64,000 nucleotides of DNA from an uncultured Eubacteriales bacterium (GTDB lineage: Bacteria > Bacillota > Clostridia > Oscillospirales > Acutalibacteraceae). The notes below the pieces were generated by a model that was not told the DNA's origin, made no database searches, and worked only from the letters and a program-made list of their open reading frames with translations. This document shows positions 7,665-16,742 of the stretch, piece by piece. The position numbers and the translations under genes are program-made. The stretch lies in NCBI GenBank assembly GCA_934463035.1, contig CAKSIG010000001.1:283876-347875 (forward strand), read 5' to 3'. Each line of letters begins with the position of its first letter. Positions within the stretch are counted from its first letter, which is position 1.

Positions 7665-7699
7665 TCTAACGTCTACCGTCTACCGTCTAACATCTAATA
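7665..7699. repeat. Heptamer array (5 units) overlapping a stop codon
   Basis: Five 7-base units read TCTAACG, TCTACCG, TCTACCG, TCTAACA, TCTAATA on the + strand. On the minus strand the last-listed unit provides the TAG stop of the AEC transporter gene (7696-7694). Same unit and same relation to the stop as the array at 7022-7049. Confidence 0.85.
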
Positions 7700-8611
7700 T
7701 AAATATTTCGCTATTGTTATGAGTATCGGCATAGTTATAAGTGAAAATACGGTTGAGAGCGAAACGACATCGACCGAAAAATCGGTATCGCCGCCGTATT
7801 TTGACGCGAACATTGTTGTCATTGCGGCGGACGGCGCACTGCACGAAATCACCGAGGACACCAGCATAACTCCCCTTACGCCGCAAAGATACAAAAGTCC
7901 GAGCGCTACCGACGGCAGTATTATAAGCCGCGAAGCCACGGTCAGCATACAGGCAGGATTAAAAAGCGCCTTTATTACGTTGCTCTTGGTCAGGTGATAG
8001 CCTATTATTATCATCGGCAACGGCGTGTTGAGTGCGGCTATGTATGAAATCGGTTCCGATATGACCGACGGAAGTTTTACCGAGAACAGGAAGACCGCAA
8101 GACCCAAAACAAGCCCTATCATTCCCGGGTTTATCACGAGCTTTTTAGGCGTTAGGAACTTTTTATCGCCGCTTACGGTCATTATTCCGTAGCTCCACAG
8201 AAAAAGATTGAAGATAGCTATATAGGACGAGCCGTAAAACACGCCCGTATCGCCCAAAATCGACTGTTGAAGCGGAATAGACATAAATCCGCAGTTTGAA
8301 AAAACCGCCGCGGCAAGCATTATCCTCTCACGCGATTTATCCTTTGAATGAAGCATTATACGGCTGAGTACGATAAACAGAATATGCACACAGGCGGTTA
8401 TCAGAAAGCTCAACAAAAGTCCTTTAAGCTGTTTTGCCGAAAACTCACGCATAAAGGACTTTATTATAACGCACGGGGTCACTATCGTAACCACTATATT
8501 TGTAATGCTTTTAACGCCCTCCTCCGTAAGGGCGCCGGCATAGGTGAAAACAACACCTATGCCGATAAGCACCATAAGAATAACAACCTGTATTAAAACG
8601 TCTAAAAACAT
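7694..8611 (-). CDS. AEC-family transporter (auxin efflux carrier fold)
   Basis: A 305-residue membrane protein with about ten hydrophobic segments and the AEC/BASS layout: two five-helix halves, with 'NCGFMSIPLQQSILGD' near residues 107-122 and a C-terminal 'SCSAPSAAMTTMFASKYGGD' near 255-275. Bacterial AEC proteins export or exchange organic acids such as malate. Its start codon overlaps the stop of galT at 8611, so the two are translated from one mRNA; whether it carries a sugar-pathway product or an unrelated acid cannot be told. The C-terminus KYLY is followed by a TAG lying in a heptamer array. Confidence 0.87.
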   Translation of the reverse strand: MFLDVLIQVVILMVLIGIGVVFTYAGALTEEGVKSITNIVVTIVTPCVIIKSFMREFSAKQLKGLLLSFLITACVHILFIVLSRIMLHSKDKSRERIMLAAAVFSNCGFMSIPLQQSILGDTGVFYGSSYIAIFNLFLWSYGIMTVSGDKKFLTPKKLVINPGMIGLVLGLAVFLFSVKLPSVISEPISYIAALNTPLPMIIIGYHLTKSNVIKALFNPACMLTVASRLIILPSVALGLLYLCGVRGVMLVSSVISCSAPSAAMTTMFASKYGGDTDFSVDVVSLSTVFSLITMPILITIAKYLY

Positions 8612-10101
8612 TATTTAACTTCCTTTATAAAGCGCATAAACGCCTGCCTTCCGCCGTCATCGCGCTTGAACACGCCCGCGTGTTCAAGAACCTTTGCAAA
8701 GACTGCGCCTATTTCAGCCTTTAAAACGGAATCTATATTTTCCTTATTCAAATCGCTGTATCTTGACTTAATATCCTGCGCCCACTCGGCGTGCTTTGCT
8801 ATGCGCTCGTCTGCGCTTATGTCGGAGCCGTTTAACATAGCCTCGGACAAAACCGCCATTTCGGTTTTAAGCCTTGACGGCAGAACCGCAAGACCCATAA
8901 CCTCGATAAGTCCGATATTTTCTTTTTTTATGTGATGAAGCTCGCTGTGGGGGTGGAAAACGCCCAAGGGGTGTGCCTTTGTCGTAATGTTGTTCCTGAG
9001 AACAAGGTCAAGTTCAAAATTTTCGCCGCGCCTGCGCGCTATCGGCGTTACCGTGTTGTGCGGTTCGCCGTCGGTCGCCGCAAAAATGAACGCGGTTTCA
9101 TCGGTATAGCCTCTCCACGCCGTGAGTATTTTGTCGGCAAGGTCGGCAAGCCTGTTTTTATCGCCACAGTTAAGCCTTATTACCGACATAGGCCATTTAA
9201 CAATGCCCGCTTCGACATCGTCAAATCCCAAAAAAGTTATTTTTTGTTCAACGGGCGCCTTTGCCATTGCAAACTCGTAATTTCCGCCCTGATAATGGTC
9301 GTGGCTTAATATTGAACCTCCCACTATCGGCAGATCGGCGTTTGAACCGATAAAATAATGCGGAAACTGCGCGGTAAAATCAAGCAGACGTTCAAACGCG
9401 GTGCGGTTTATCGCCATAGGCGTGTGCGACGCGTTAAATGCTATGCAATGCTCGTTATAATAAACATAGGGGGAATACTGCAAAAAGAAATCGGTGCCTG
9501 CAAGCTCTATCGGTATGACCCTGTGGTTTTGGCGCGCAGGGAAATTTGCCCTGCCCGCATACCCCTCGCACTCCTTGCACAAAAGACACTTCGGATACCC
9601 CGACTGCGGAGCGCTTTTTGCCGCCGCTATCGCCTTGGGGTCCTTTTCTGGCTTTGAAAGGTTTATGGTTATATCAAGATCGCCGTATTCGGTGGGAGTT
9701 ACCCACTTGACGTCGCGCGCAACGCGGTAACGGCGTATATAGTCGCTGTCGCCGCTTAGTTTGTAAAAGTATTCGGTAGCCTTAACGGGACTTTCCGCAT
9801 ATAATTTGCGGAATTTATCGCTTACCTCGCTCGGCCGCGGAATAAGCGCGCCCATAAGGCGCGTGTCAAAAAGGTCGCGGCTTACGGTATTATCCTCGAT
9901 TATACCGTTTTCGACGGCGTAACAAAGCAGCTCCGAAAGTGTTTTTTCAAGGTCAACATTGCTGAAATCCTTATCGCAGTCATAACTGTCAAGCCGCAAT
10001 ATTTCAAGAATACGGTTGGTTATGTATATTTCGTCTCTTTTCGTATAAAATCCTTTTTCTAAGCCGTAGCAAACAAGCCGTCTTACACTTTCACTTATCA
10101 T
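8611..10101 (-). CDS. galT: UDP-glucose--hexose-1-phosphate uridylyltransferase, class II
   Basis: A 496-residue Leloir-pathway enzyme that exchanges galactose-1-phosphate with UDP-glucose to give UDP-galactose and glucose-1-phosphate. The length and the block SHDHYQGG (266-273), replacing the HPHGQ motif of class I enzymes, identify the Firmicutes GalT2 family. A cysteine-rich 'CLLCKECEG' segment (172-180) is followed by 'ANFPARQNHRVIP'. It fits with the two alpha-galactosidases elsewhere in this window that would release galactose. No galK or galE is nearby. It has its own strong promoter (10132-10160) and is followed by the overlapping AEC gene. Confidence 0.95.
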   Translation of the reverse strand: MISESVRRLVCYGLEKGFYTKRDEIYITNRILEILRLDSYDCDKDFSNVDLEKTLSELLCYAVENGIIEDNTVSRDLFDTRLMGALIPRPSEVSDKFRKLYAESPVKATEYFYKLSGDSDYIRRYRVARDVKWVTPTEYGDLDITINLSKPEKDPKAIAAAKSAPQSGYPKCLLCKECEGYAGRANFPARQNHRVIPIELAGTDFFLQYSPYVYYNEHCIAFNASHTPMAINRTAFERLLDFTAQFPHYFIGSNADLPIVGGSILSHDHYQGGNYEFAMAKAPVEQKITFLGFDDVEAGIVKWPMSVIRLNCGDKNRLADLADKILTAWRGYTDETAFIFAATDGEPHNTVTPIARRRGENFELDLVLRNNITTKAHPLGVFHPHSELHHIKKENIGLIEVMGLAVLPSRLKTEMAVLSEAMLNGSDISADERIAKHAEWAQDIKSRYSDLNKENIDSVLKAEIGAVFAKVLEHAGVFKRDDGGRQAFMRFIKEVK

Positions 10102-10131
10102 AGCGTTCTCCCATCAAGTATTTTATAATAA

Positions 10132-10160
10132 ATTATACTATCATATACCGCTCCTGTCAA
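10132..10160 (-). promoter_or_regulatory. Sigma-A promoter of galT
   Basis: TTGACA (10160-10155) and TATAAT (10137-10132) on the minus strand with a 17-base spacer, about 30 bp before the galT start codon. Both boxes match consensus exactly. Confidence 0.85.
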
Positions 10161-10187
10161 ACACATATAAAATTAACATACTGTCTA

Positions 10188-10215
10188 TTGAAAAAAAATC
10201 AGTTTATGATATAAT
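10188..10215 (+). promoter_or_regulatory. Sigma-A promoter of the ymdB-recG operon
   Basis: TTGAAA (10188-10193), 16-base spacer, TATAAT (10210-10215), followed by a ribosome site TTGGAG 8 bases before the ymdB ATG. It is divergent from the galT promoter in the same 150-bp gap. Confidence 0.75.
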
Positions 10216-10250
10216 TTATACTGTCATATTAGAATATTTGGAGCAGATTA

Positions 10251-11030
10251 ATGAGAATACTCGCGGTGGGCGACGTCTGCGGTTCTATCGGCTGTGATAA
10301 ACTGCGGAAAACGCTGTCCTTGATTAAAAAAAATAAAAAAATTGATATGGTTATAGTGAACGGCGAAAACTCCGCCGACGGAAACGGGGTCACGCCTTTA
10401 AGCGCCGAGAGCATTTTTGCTTCGGGTGCGGACGTTGTAACGGGCGGAAACCACTCTATGCGCCGAAAGGAAGTTTTCTCGTATCTTGACGAAAACCCGT
10501 TTATCCTCCGTCCCGACAATCTGCCCGAGGCGGAATACGGGAGCGGATACTGCGTTTGCGATTTCGGTTTTGTAAAGGTTGCGGTAATAAATCTTTCGGG
10601 CAAAATATATCTTGAAAATCTGAAAGCGGAATGTCCCCTAAAATGCGCCGACGTTTTGCTTGAACGCGCCGAGAAAGACGGGGCGAGGATAAAAATTGTC
10701 GATTTTCACGCCGAGGCGACAAGCGAAAAGCGCGCTATGGGAATTTATCTTGACGGCAGGGCTTCCGCCGTTTTCGGAACGCACACCCACGTGCAGACAG
10801 CCGATGAACAGGTATTAAAAAACGGAACAGGGTATATCACCGACCTCGGAATGACAGGACCTATTGATTCGGTGTTAGGCGTTAAAAGTTCCATTATAAT
10901 AAACCGTTTAAGAGACGGCGATCAGTCAAAATTTGAGCTTGCCGACGGCGAATGTATGCTTTGCGGCTGTATTTTTGACGTTGACAACCGCACGGGGAAA
11001 ACCCTGTCGGTTGAGAGAATAAAATTTTAG
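10251..11030 (+). CDS. ymdB: YmdB-family metallophosphoesterase
   Basis: A 259-residue binuclear-metal phosphodiesterase of the YmdB/TIGR00282 family. Visible metal-site motifs are GDVCG (residues 7-11), NGEN (38-41), GGNH (65-68), DFHAEATSEK (near 152-161) and GTHTHVQTAD (near 178-187). In Bacillus subtilis YmdB hydrolyses 2',3'-cyclic nucleotides and controls biofilm and motility fates; that is family knowledge, not seen here. 'NHSMRRKE' replaces the more common 'NHTWDKKE'. It heads a rightward run with a binding lipoprotein 12 bp downstream, then asp23, fakA and recG. Confidence 0.9.
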   Translation: MRILAVGDVCGSIGCDKLRKTLSLIKKNKKIDMVIVNGENSADGNGVTPLSAESIFASGADVVTGGNHSMRRKEVFSYLDENPFILRPDNLPEAEYGSGYCVCDFGFVKVAVINLSGKIYLENLKAECPLKCADVLLERAEKDGARIKIVDFHAEATSEKRAMGIYLDGRASAVFGTHTHVQTADEQVLKNGTGYITDLGMTGPIDSVLGVKSSIIINRLRDGDQSKFELADGECMLCGCIFDVDNRTGKTLSVERIKF

Positions 11031-11042
11031 GAGGACGGCGAA

Positions 11043-12620
11043 GTGCGTAAAATAACGGCTTTAAGCCTTGCGCTCACCCTGATTATCGCTATAAGTTTTG
11101 CGGGCTGCCGCTCGAACACGGCGGATACATCGTCTGCCGAAATTACAAACGCCGCGGCACAAGCCGAAAAAAACAGCATAAACGTGCTTTACTGCGCTTC
11201 GGATTCATTTAACCCTTATTCCGCGGCGACGAAACTGAACCGCGAGCTTGCTACCCTGATTTTTGAACCGCTTGTACGGCTTGACAATAATTTTACGCCC
11301 GTATACCGCCTTGCTTCGTCGGTCACGGTTGAGGGCGCGCGCTGCACGGCGGTACTGAGAGACGCCGTTTTTTCGGACGGCAGCGCCGTCACCGCAGGCG
11401 ACGTTGTGTATTCATTTAATCTTGCAAAGGGCTCTGCCACCGAATACGCTTCCCAGCTTTATGAGGCGGCGTCGGCAACGGCGGCTGATTCAAAAACGGT
11501 CGTGTTTAACCTTACAAGGTACGACCCCTATTTTGTAAACGTGCTTGATTTTCCGATTATCAAATCGGGCAGCGAAAAACAGACCGACGCGGACGGCGTT
11601 GCGCTCCCGCCGACGGGGTGCGGCAGATATTCTGTCGGTGAAACGCGCGACAAACTGCTTATAAACGACAAATTTTTCGGAGAAAAGGGCAGTATTACAA
11701 CCATAAATCTGATAAACGCACCCGATTACGAATCGGTATCGCACTATGTTGAAATCGGCGCCGCCGACATATATTACAGCGACATTTCCGACGGCACGCT
11801 TTCGCGAATGAGCGGAAACAAAACGAATATTAATTTAAACAACGTCGTATATATCGGTGTAAATCACACCTACGGCGCGCTTTCCTCACCCTATATGCGG
11901 TATGCGATCTCCTCGGCGCTGGACCGCAAAAAAATCTGTGCCGAAGCGTTTTACAGCAACGCGGTTGCCGCAACGGGCTTTTTCAACCCCGTTTGGAAGG
12001 ACGTCAAGTCTGTGCAAAATATACAAACAACCGCGGATAAAGAAATAACAGTTGAGAATTTGGAGAAAATAGGATATAATAGTTTAGATAGCAGCGGCGT
12101 CAGGGTCGGCGCAGGCGGAAGACTGAGCTTTACCCTGCTCGTGAATTCCGAAAACCGCACCCGCGTAAATGCCGCAAGGCTTATAGCCGAAAATCTCGGC
12201 GCGGTCGGTATATCGGTGTCGGTAGTTGAGCGCCCTTACGCGGAATATGCGGCGGCGCTTGCCGCAGGCGACTTCCAGCTTTACCTTGCCGAGGTTAAGA
12301 TTACCGACAATATGGATATTTCAAATCTCGTCGTTCCCGGCGGCAGTACGGCGTACGGTATCGTACCTCCCGCAGCCGAGCAGTCGGAGGACGGGAGCGA
12401 AGCCGAAAAACCCGCCGGCACGGCTGACATTATAAACGGCTTTTACGGCGGAACCAACACGATAAACGACGTTGCGATGATACTGCAAACCGAAATGCCG
12501 ATAATACCCGTTTGCTACCGCACGGGCGCGCTTTTCCGCAATAAAGGCATCGGCAATGCCAAGGGCAGTTCGCACGACGATGTTTTTTACTCTATTGAGT
12601 CATTTACAATTAAAAAGTAA
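11043..12620 (+). CDS. Peptide/nickel-type solute-binding lipoprotein (SBP_bac_5)
   Basis: A 525-residue extracytoplasmic binding protein of ABC family 5 (OppA/DppA/NikA type). The GTG start at 11043 follows an AGGAGG site. The signal peptide ends in 'ISFAGC', with lipidated Cys at residue 22. The family pattern 'NRELATLIFEPLVRLDNNFTPVYRLASS' near 65-92 and 'YAISSALDRKKI' near 287-298 supports the assignment. No permease or ATPase gene is adjacent, so it is an orphan binding protein inside a mostly housekeeping operon; its transporter must be elsewhere, or it acts as a sensor or cell-wall peptide scavenger. Ligand is unknown. Confidence 0.85.
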   Translation: MRKITALSLALTLIIAISFAGCRSNTADTSSAEITNAAAQAEKNSINVLYCASDSFNPYSAATKLNRELATLIFEPLVRLDNNFTPVYRLASSVTVEGARCTAVLRDAVFSDGSAVTAGDVVYSFNLAKGSATEYASQLYEAASATAADSKTVVFNLTRYDPYFVNVLDFPIIKSGSEKQTDADGVALPPTGCGRYSVGETRDKLLINDKFFGEKGSITTINLINAPDYESVSHYVEIGAADIYYSDISDGTLSRMSGNKTNINLNNVVYIGVNHTYGALSSPYMRYAISSALDRKKICAEAFYSNAVAATGFFNPVWKDVKSVQNIQTTADKEITVENLEKIGYNSLDSSGVRVGAGGRLSFTLLVNSENRTRVNAARLIAENLGAVGISVSVVERPYAEYAAALAAGDFQLYLAEVKITDNMDISNLVVPGGSTAYGIVPPAAEQSEDGSEAEKPAGTADIINGFYGGTNTINDVAMILQTEMPIIPVCYRTGALFRNKGIGNAKGSSHDDVFYSIESFTIKK

Positions 12621-12637
12621 CAGGAGGATATTTTGTT

Positions 12638-12988
12638 ATGTTTGATTATGAAACCAGAATAGGCACGGTTGACATTTCTGAGGCTTACCTTTCAAAGCTC
12701 ATCGGGCACGAGGTTATATCCTGCTTCGGAGTTGTAGGAATGGTTCCGAGCGGAAACCGCCAGAAGTTATCAAGCACCCTCATCAAGCGAAATTCGATAG
12801 ACACGGGTATCCGCGTAAGTGCAAATTCGGATATGCTTGACGTTGAGCTTCATATCGTAGTTACCTACGGAATGAACATAAACGCAATCGCAGCAAGCAT
12901 TACCGAAAAGGTAAAGTACGCCGTTAAACAGGCTACGGGCATTGACGTGAATAAAGTTTCAATAAAGGTCGACGGCATTAAGGAATAA
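12638..12988 (+). CDS. Asp23/Gls24 family envelope stress protein
   Basis: A 116-residue cytoplasmic protein of the Asp23 (DUF322) family, which in Firmicutes associates with the membrane and cell envelope stress. The domain fills the protein: 'VDISEAYLSKLIGHEVISCFGVVGM' at the start, a central beta strand set ('LDVELHIVVTYGMNI') and 'INKVSIKVDGI'-like end. It lies directly before fakA and recG, a gene order conserved in many Firmicutes. AGGAGG precedes the ATG. Confidence 0.93.
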   Translation: MFDYETRIGTVDISEAYLSKLIGHEVISCFGVVGMVPSGNRQKLSSTLIKRNSIDTGIRVSANSDMLDVELHIVVTYGMNINAIAASITEKVKYAVKQATGIDVNKVSIKVDGIKE

Positions 12989-13029
12989 TATTCCAAACCT
13001 TAGTGTGACACTAAAAGGAGTGTTTATTT

Positions 13030-14706
13030 TTGATTAACGGTGATATATTACGCGACGCCATAATCTCGGCGGCGAACAACCTTTCAAACAACCGCAAGCA
13101 GGTGGACGATCTTAATGTCTTCCCCGTGCCTGACGGCGATACGGGTACAAATATGTCTATGACCCTTGCCAATTCCGCAAGGGAGCTTGAAAAATTGAGC
13201 GGAGAGACCGCGGGCAAGATAGCCAAAGTAAACGCCTCGGCTCTTTTAAGGGGCGCCAGAGGTAATTCGGGCGTAATTACATCTCTTTTATTCCGCGGAT
13301 TTGCAAAAGGCATGGGCGACGATGAATTTGCAACCCCTGAGAATATCAGCGCCGCTTTCGAGCTTGGCGTTGACGCCGCTTACAAGGCGGTTATGAAACC
13401 GACGGAAGGCACAATACTTACGGTAGCAAGAGTTGCGTCCGAAAAGGCAAAAGAGGCTTACGAGAACGGCGGCGACGAGCTTGCCGTGTTCGAGGCGGCT
13501 TTGTCAGGCGCAAAGGAAGCGCTTGCGACCACACCCGAGCTTCTTCCCGTTCTTAAAAAAGCGGGCGTTGTTGACGCAGGCGGCAGAGGTTTTGTAGTTA
13601 TACTTGAAGGTATGCTTTCGGTTCTGCGCGACGGTGTCGTTATAGCGGCGAATAATGCCCCTGCCGAGGAAAATACCGAGGAGGAATCCTCCGTAAACGC
13701 CGCGGGCGAATTTGAAACCGAGATAACCTTTACCTACTGTACCGAATTTATAGTAAACCGCGATCCCGAATGTGAAAAGGAACCGAGCGATCTGCGCGCT
13801 TTCCTTGAAACCATAGGCGACTGCGTTGTTGTGGTTGACAGCGAGGATATTATTAAGGTTCACGTTCATACCGACCACCCGGGCAACGCGATTGAAACCG
13901 CGCTCACCTTCGGTCAGCTTGTTCATCTTAAAATAGAAAATATGCGCGATCAGCACGAGCGCGCAAAGCACGACGCTGAAAACGCGCGCAAAAAACCCGC
14001 CAAAAATTCGGATATGACGGAAACCATCAAGCCCGTTACCCCGACAAAGCCTGTCGGCTTTGTTTCGGTATGCGCCGGCGACGGTATTGCCGAGCTGTTC
14101 CGCGACCTCGGTGTTGACACCGTTGTAAGCGGCGGTCAGACTATGAACCCCAGCACGGACGACATTTTAAGGGCGGTTGAATCCACCCCCGCGGAGACGG
14201 TTTACGTTCTCCCGAACAACAAGAATATAATAATGGCAGCGGAGCAGGCTATTCCGCTCAGCACACGCCGCGTTATAGTTATCCACACAAGGACAATTCC
14301 GCAGGGAATTTCGGCTATGCTCGCTTTCGACCCCGATTCGGACGATGAACAGAACGCGATAAATATGCAGAAATCCACCGAGCGCATAGCAACGGGACAG
14401 ATAACGTTTGCCGCGCGCGACTCTGATTTTGAGGGTCACAAGATTAAAAAGGGCGAGCTTTTGGCTCTGCTCGGCGGAAAGGTCTCGTTTGTTGACACCG
14501 ACCTTGAAAAGACCGTCTTAAAGCTCACAAAGCAGATGGTTAAGCGCGACAGCCAGTTTATAACCGTGATTTACGGCGAGGACGTTACCGACGAGCAAGC
14601 GGCGGTAATTGAAGAACAGATCAAAGAAAAATACGGCGCAAGGACCGAGATTACCTTTATAAACGGCGGTCAACCCGTATACTACTTCATTATTTCGGTT
14701 GAATAG
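13030..14706 (+). CDS. fakA: DAK2-domain fatty acid kinase FakA-like protein
   Basis: A 558-residue kinase related to dihydroxyacetone kinases. In Staphylococcus aureus FakA phosphorylates fatty acids presented by FakB so exogenous fatty acids can enter phospholipids. The N-terminal DhaL/DAK2 domain shows 'NVFPVPDGDTGTNMSMTL' (about 29-46) with the Asp ligands for Mg-ATP and 'RGARGNSGVITS' (about 74-85). The C-terminal degV-like half contains 'VSGGQTMNPSTDDIL' and 'VLPNNKNIIMAAEQA'. The start is TTG at 13030, supported by AAGGAG nine bases upstream. No fakB gene is nearby. Confidence 0.93.
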   Translation: MINGDILRDAIISAANNLSNNRKQVDDLNVFPVPDGDTGTNMSMTLANSARELEKLSGETAGKIAKVNASALLRGARGNSGVITSLLFRGFAKGMGDDEFATPENISAAFELGVDAAYKAVMKPTEGTILTVARVASEKAKEAYENGGDELAVFEAALSGAKEALATTPELLPVLKKAGVVDAGGRGFVVILEGMLSVLRDGVVIAANNAPAEENTEEESSVNAAGEFETEITFTYCTEFIVNRDPECEKEPSDLRAFLETIGDCVVVVDSEDIIKVHVHTDHPGNAIETALTFGQLVHLKIENMRDQHERAKHDAENARKKPAKNSDMTETIKPVTPTKPVGFVSVCAGDGIAELFRDLGVDTVVSGGQTMNPSTDDILRAVESTPAETVYVLPNNKNIIMAAEQAIPLSTRRVIVIHTRTIPQGISAMLAFDPDSDDEQNAINMQKSTERIATGQITFAARDSDFEGHKIKKGELLALLGGKVSFVDTDLEKTVLKLTKQMVKRDSQFITVIYGEDVTDEQAAVIEEQIKEKYGARTEITFINGGQPVYYFIISVE

Positions 14707-14720
14707 GAGCTTTCATTTTA

Positions 14721-16742
14721 ATGTTATCGCAGGATACAGACATACGCTTTTTAAAGGGCGTAGGCGAAAAACGCGCTGAAATACTGAAATCCAAGGGCAT
14801 CGATACTGTCGGTGCCCTTTTGCGTTTTTATCCCCGTGCGTATGCCGATTGGAGCCGTCACACCCCGATAGATGAATGTCCCTTTTTTGAAAACGTATGC
14901 ATAAAGGCAAGAATAGTGTCCCCGATAAGGGAAGAAAAAAAGCGCGCGGGTATGGTGCTTTACCGATTTACCGCGGCGGACGGCGGCGGAGAAATGTCGG
15001 TCACGCTTTTTAATCAGAAATTTCTTGCTTCAAGGCTCAATACGGGGCGGGAATACCTTTTCTACGGCAAGCTCGGCGGCAGTTATATTATGCGGCAGAT
15101 GAACTCGCCCGAAATAAAGGAAACGGGCTATGCCGCCATTCACCCGATATATCCCGCTTTTTCAACTATGAGTTCAAAAAACATTGAAAATATAACCAAG
15201 GCTGCAATTTCTTCCTGTGAGATTGCCGACCCCCTGCCCAAAACCCTTTTGGAAAGGCTTTCGCTTTGCGGTATTGATTTTGCACTTAAAAACATACATT
15301 TTCCGAGCAGTAAAGAGGCTCTTGAACGCGCGAAAAAACGGCTTGTATTTGAAGAACTGTTTATGCTTCAAACCGCGCTTTATATGCTTAAAAACAGGAA
15401 CCGCACCGTTTCGGGCTGTAAAATAAGCAGGGATTATTCGTCTGAATTTCAAAAAAGCCTGCCCTTTTCGCTGACGGGGGCGCAAAAGCGCGTTATAAGC
15501 GAATGTATAGCCGATATGCTTTCGGGCAGACACATGAACCGTTTGGTTCAGGGCGATGTCGGCAGCGGAAAAACCGCCGTTGCCGCCGCGCTGTGTTATA
15601 CCGCCGCAAAAAACGGCTGTCAGTCGGCGTTTATGGCGCCTACCGAAATATTGGCTTGCCAGCATTTTGCCTCGCTTTCTTCCCTTTTTAAGGACAGCGG
15701 TATTATCTGCGAGCTTTTGACGGGTTCTATGACGAAAAAGCAAAAGGACGGCGTTAAAGCCCGTCTCAAAAACGGTGAAATTGATATAATCGTCGGCACG
15801 CACGCACTTTTAACGGAAGACGTAGAGTTTAAAAACCTCGGGCTTGCGGTGACCGACGAACAGCACCGTTTCGGAGTTGCACAAAGAGGCGGACTCGCTT
15901 CAAAGGGCGTATCGCCACACACGCTGGTTATGTCGGCAACGCCTATTCCGCGCACGCTTGGGCTTATTATATACGGCGACCTTGACATAAGCGTTATCGA
16001 CGAATACCCAGCGGGCAGGCAGTATATCGACACCTATCTTGTCGATTCAAGCTATCGCGGGCGCGTGTATAACTACATCAAGAAGCATCTTGACGGAGGC
16101 AGGCAGGCTTATATAGTTTGTCCGCTTGTCGAGGAGGGCGAAAACACCGACCTTAAAAGCGCCTCGGAATATTATGCGGAGCTTAAAGTCGGCGGGTTTA
16201 AAGACTATACGGTGGGTCTGCTCCACGGAAAAATGAAACCCCGTGATAAAGACAGCGTTATGCAGTCATTTAAAAACGGGGATATACAGCTTTTAATATC
16301 GACGACAGTTATAGAGGTCGGAATAGACGTTCCCAACGCCGTTATAATGGTGATAGAAAACGCCGAACGCTTCGGCCTTTCACAGCTTCATCAGCTTCGC
16401 GGACGTATAGGCAGAGGAAAATACAAATCCTCCTGTATTCTTATATCCGACAGTCGCTCTGCCGACACCCAAAAACGCCTGAAAATTATAAAATCAAATA
16501 ACGACGGCTTTAAAATAGCCGACGAGGATCTGCGGCTTCGCGGTCCCGGCGATTTTCTCGGCAACCGTCAGCATGGTCTGCCCGACCTGAAAATTGCCGA
16601 TCTTTATACCGATTTCGGCACATTGAGGTCAAGCGGAAAAGCGGCGGAATGGGTGCTTAAAAACGACCCGAAATTAAACGCGCCCGAAAACGCCGCTCTT
16701 AAAAGCCAAATACTGAACATTTTTAAAAGCCTCGACTTGTAA
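14721..16742 (+). CDS. recG: ATP-dependent DNA helicase RecG
   Basis: A 673-residue branch-migration helicase that regresses stalled forks and resolves recombination intermediates. An N-terminal OB 'wedge' domain (about residues 55-150) precedes the two RecA-like lobes: Walker A GDVGSGKT (278-285), DEQH box (379-382), 'MSATPIPRTL' motif III, and 'QLRGRIGRG' motif VI. The C-terminal TRG region 'LRGPGDFLGNRQHG' is complete. The first codons 'DIRFLKGVGEKRAEIL' are typical. Last gene of the ymdB-recG unit; its 3' end overlaps the convergent ATPase gene by 20 bp. Confidence 0.97.
   Translation: MLSQDTDIRFLKGVGEKRAEILKSKGIDTVGALLRFYPRAYADWSRHTPIDECPFFENVCIKARIVSPIREEKKRAGMVLYRFTAADGGGEMSVTLFNQKFLASRLNTGREYLFYGKLGGSYIMRQMNSPEIKETGYAAIHPIYPAFSTMSSKNIENITKAAISSCEIADPLPKTLLERLSLCGIDFALKNIHFPSSKEALERAKKRLVFEELFMLQTALYMLKNRNRTVSGCKISRDYSSEFQKSLPFSLTGAQKRVISECIADMLSGRHMNRLVQGDVGSGKTAVAAALCYTAAKNGCQSAFMAPTEILACQHFASLSSLFKDSGIICELLTGSMTKKQKDGVKARLKNGEIDIIVGTHALLTEDVEFKNLGLAVTDEQHRFGVAQRGGLASKGVSPHTLVMSATPIPRTLGLIIYGDLDISVIDEYPAGRQYIDTYLVDSSYRGRVYNYIKKHLDGGRQAYIVCPLVEEGENTDLKSASEYYAELKVGGFKDYTVGLLHGKMKPRDKDSVMQSFKNGDIQLLISTTVIEVGIDVPNAVIMVIENAERFGLSQLHQLRGRIGRGKYKSSCILISDSRSADTQKRLKIIKSNNDGFKIADEDLRLRGPGDFLGNRQHGLPDLKIADLYTDFGTLRSSGKAAEWVLKNDPKLNAPENAALKSQILNIFKSLDL

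Noticed and set aside
7022..7700. CRISPR-like array suggested by regular short repeats
   Set aside because: Units are 7 bp with no spacers, and no cas genes are present.
10251..16742. Vancomycin-resistance or antibiotic cluster suggested by VanY-like and binding-protein genes in the first 17 kb
   Set aside because: No vanH/A/X or two-component partner next to the peptidase; surrounding genes are housekeeping.
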